Positions 16,520-17,783 of a stretch of 17,783 nt of DNA are shown one piece after another (positions within the stretch are counted from its first letter, which is position 1; each line of letters opens with the position of its first letter). Origin of the DNA: Gammaproteobacteria bacterium (GTDB lineage Bacteria > Pseudomonadota > Gammaproteobacteria > UBA9214). Position numbers and translations under genes: made by a program. The notes under the pieces are model-generated. The model ran no database searches. It was not told the DNA's origin and was given only the letters and a program-made list of their open reading frames with translations. Location: positions 1 through 17,783 of the forward strand of contig JAOUCV010000011.1 of the NCBI GenBank assembly GCA_029859555.1, given 5' to 3'.

Positions 16520-17783
16520 ATGTCGAACCCGCTGCTGCAACTCAACGGCCTGCCACCGTTCTCGAAGATCAGGCCCGAACATGTAAAGCCGGCTGTCACA
16601 GAACTGCTGGATGACAGTCGCCGTCAGGTAGAACGTCTGCTGCAGGAAAACGAGCACTACAGCTGGAGCAACCTGGTAGAGCCGCTGGATGACATGGATG
16701 ACCGCATCAACCGTGCCTGGTCACCGGTCGGACACATGAACGCGGTCGTCAACAGTGATGCCTTGCGTGAAACCTATAATGACTGCCTGCCGTTACTGAG
16801 CGAGTATGGCACCGAGATGGGTCAGCACGAAGGTTTATACAAGGCCTTTCGCCAGATCGCAGAGGGTGTCGAGATGACAAGGCTGGATACGGCGCAGCAG
16901 AAGGTCATCAACAATGCACTGCGCGATTTCCGCCTTTCCGGCATTGAGCTGGACCAGCAGGCACGCGACCGCTACAAGGAAATACTGCAGAAACTGTCGC
17001 AACTGTCCTCGCAGTACAGCGACAACGTACTGGATGCCACCAATGCCTGGCACAAGCAGATTACCGATGAAAAGCTGCTGGCCGGTCTGCCTGAAAGCGC
17101 CCGCTCACTGGCAAAACAAACAGCCGGACAGCGTCAGCTTGACGGCTGGGTATTTACGCTGGAGTTTCCGTCCTATTACCCGGTAATCACCTATGCGGAT
17201 AACCGCGAATTGCGCGAAGAGCTGTATACCGCCTATGTCACCCGCGCCTCTGACCAGGGTCCGCATGCCGGTCAGTGGGACAACAGCGCCCTGATGGAGG
17301 AGATCCTGGCGCTGCGCCATGAAGCCGCCGCACTGCTCGGCTTTGACAATTACGCCGAGCGTTCGCTGGCCACCAAAATGGCGGACTCCACCGACCAGGT
17401 GATGAACTTCCTGCAAGACCTCGCCGAACGTTCCAAACCCGCCGCCGTGCAGGAACTGCAGGATGTCCGTGATTTCGCCCGCGAACACGACAACAGCGAC
17501 GACCTGCAGGCCTGGGACATACCCTACTATTCAGAAAAGTTGCGGCAGAAAAAATACGCCATTTCGCAGGAAGAACTGAAGCCCTATTTCCCTGAACCGC
17601 GGGTGATCAAAGGCCTGTTCCAGATCGTGGAGCGCCTCTATGGCCTGCAGATTGAGGCAGTCGAGGACATCGACAGCTGGCACAAAGACGTGCACTTCTA
17701 TCGTATCAAGGACGCCACGGGTAGCATTCGTGGCGAGTTCTACCTTGATATGTACGCGCGCCAGCACAAGCGCGGCGGTGCCT
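16520..17783 (+). CDS. prlC: Oligopeptidase A (M3 metallopeptidase), N-terminal part
   Basis: Cytosolic zinc peptidase that degrades short peptides, including cleaved signal peptides. The window holds the first 421 codons from ATG 16520 and ends inside the gene without a stop. The start MSNPLLQLNGLPPFSKIRPEHV is the family hallmark, and the helical prolyl-oligopeptidase-like N-terminal region follows with LDATNAWHKQITDEKLLAGLPES, SYYPVITYADNRELREELYTAY, LLGFDNYAERSLATKMA and, near the edge, RGEFYLDMYARQHKRGGA. The zinc-binding HExxH motif, near residue 470 in the E. coli enzyme, lies beyond the right edge, so catalytic competence cannot be judged. AAAGAGG (16503-16509) precedes the ATG by 10 nt. 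Divergent from yrdA. Confidence 0.95.
   Translation, partial: MSNPLLQLNGLPPFSKIRPEHVKPAVTELLDDSRRQVERLLQENEHYSWSNLVEPLDDMDDRINRAWSPVGHMNAVVNSDALRETYNDCLPLLSEYGTEMGQHEGLYKAFRQIAEGVEMTRLDTAQQKVINNALRDFRLSGIELDQQARDRYKEILQKLSQLSSQYSDNVLDATNAWHKQITDEKLLAGLPESARSLAKQTAGQRQLDGWVFTLEFPSYYPVITYADNRELREELYTAYVTRASDQGPHAGQWDNSALMEEILALRHEAAALLGFDNYAERSLATKMADSTDQVMNFLQDLAERSKPAAVQELQDVRDFAREHDNSDDLQAWDIPYYSEKLRQKKYAISQEELKPYFPEPRVIKGLFQIVERLYGLQIEAVEDIDSWHKDVHFYRIKDATGSIRGEFYLDMYARQHKRGGA

Overview
The window is a chromosomal housekeeping segment of a gammaproteobacterium outside the enterics. It is moderately GC-rich and densely packed. The gene order resembles the Pseudomonas neighbourhood of fmt, def, lysM/tsaP, dprA, tsaC, hemF and aroE, and the porphobilinogen synthase has the Mg-type active-site signature known from Pseudomonas. 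A more precise placement (for example the sulfur-oxidising or Chromatiales-like lineages, where rsmB, a DUF4390 gene and ntrYX run together) is inference only. I see no insertion sequences, prophage genes, CRISPR arrays, rRNA or tRNA genes.

Layout. (1) 1-6065, minus strand: def, fmt, rsmB, a DUF4390 exported protein, ntrY and ntrX (ntrX runs off the left edge), in transcription order. The internal genes overlap or nearly touch, so this looks like one operon joining N-terminal processing of initiator Met-tRNA and nascent peptides, 16S rRNA methylation and a nitrogen-type two-component system. (2) 6066-6269: divergent promoter region with a 16-bp palindrome. (3) 6270-12922, plus strand: tsaP-like LysM gene, dprA, smg, topA, tsaC and hemF, closed by a strong hairpin. 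(4) 12923-13834: a gene-poor stretch with several RNA-like hairpins, then an unrecognised 193-residue gene on the minus strand. (5) 13929-15826, plus strand: hemB and aroE. (6) 15823-16356, minus strand: a gamma-carbonic-anhydrase-like protein whose stop overlaps the aroE stop. (7) 16520 to the right edge: the N-terminal part of oligopeptidase A (prlC).

How the genes relate. hemF and hemB both serve heme synthesis, aroE serves the shikimate pathway, tsaC makes the threonylcarbamoyl donor for tRNA t6A, rsmB/fmt/def act in translation, topA controls supercoiling. TsaP (type IV pilus secretin partner) followed by DprA (RecA loader on incoming single strands) hints at a pilus and natural-transformation capacity.

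No gene set here looks like a new defence or mobile system. The parts most worth a second look are non-coding. One is a 17-bp hairpin that encloses the dprA start codon and overlaps a possible 13-codon leader ORF. The other is a minus-strand region (about 13179 down to 12935) with a consensus TATAAT, several hairpins, two GAAA tetraloops, an anti-Shine-Dalgarno CUCCUCC stretch and a U8 terminator, which looks like a small RNA or a structured 3' UTR of the unknown gene.
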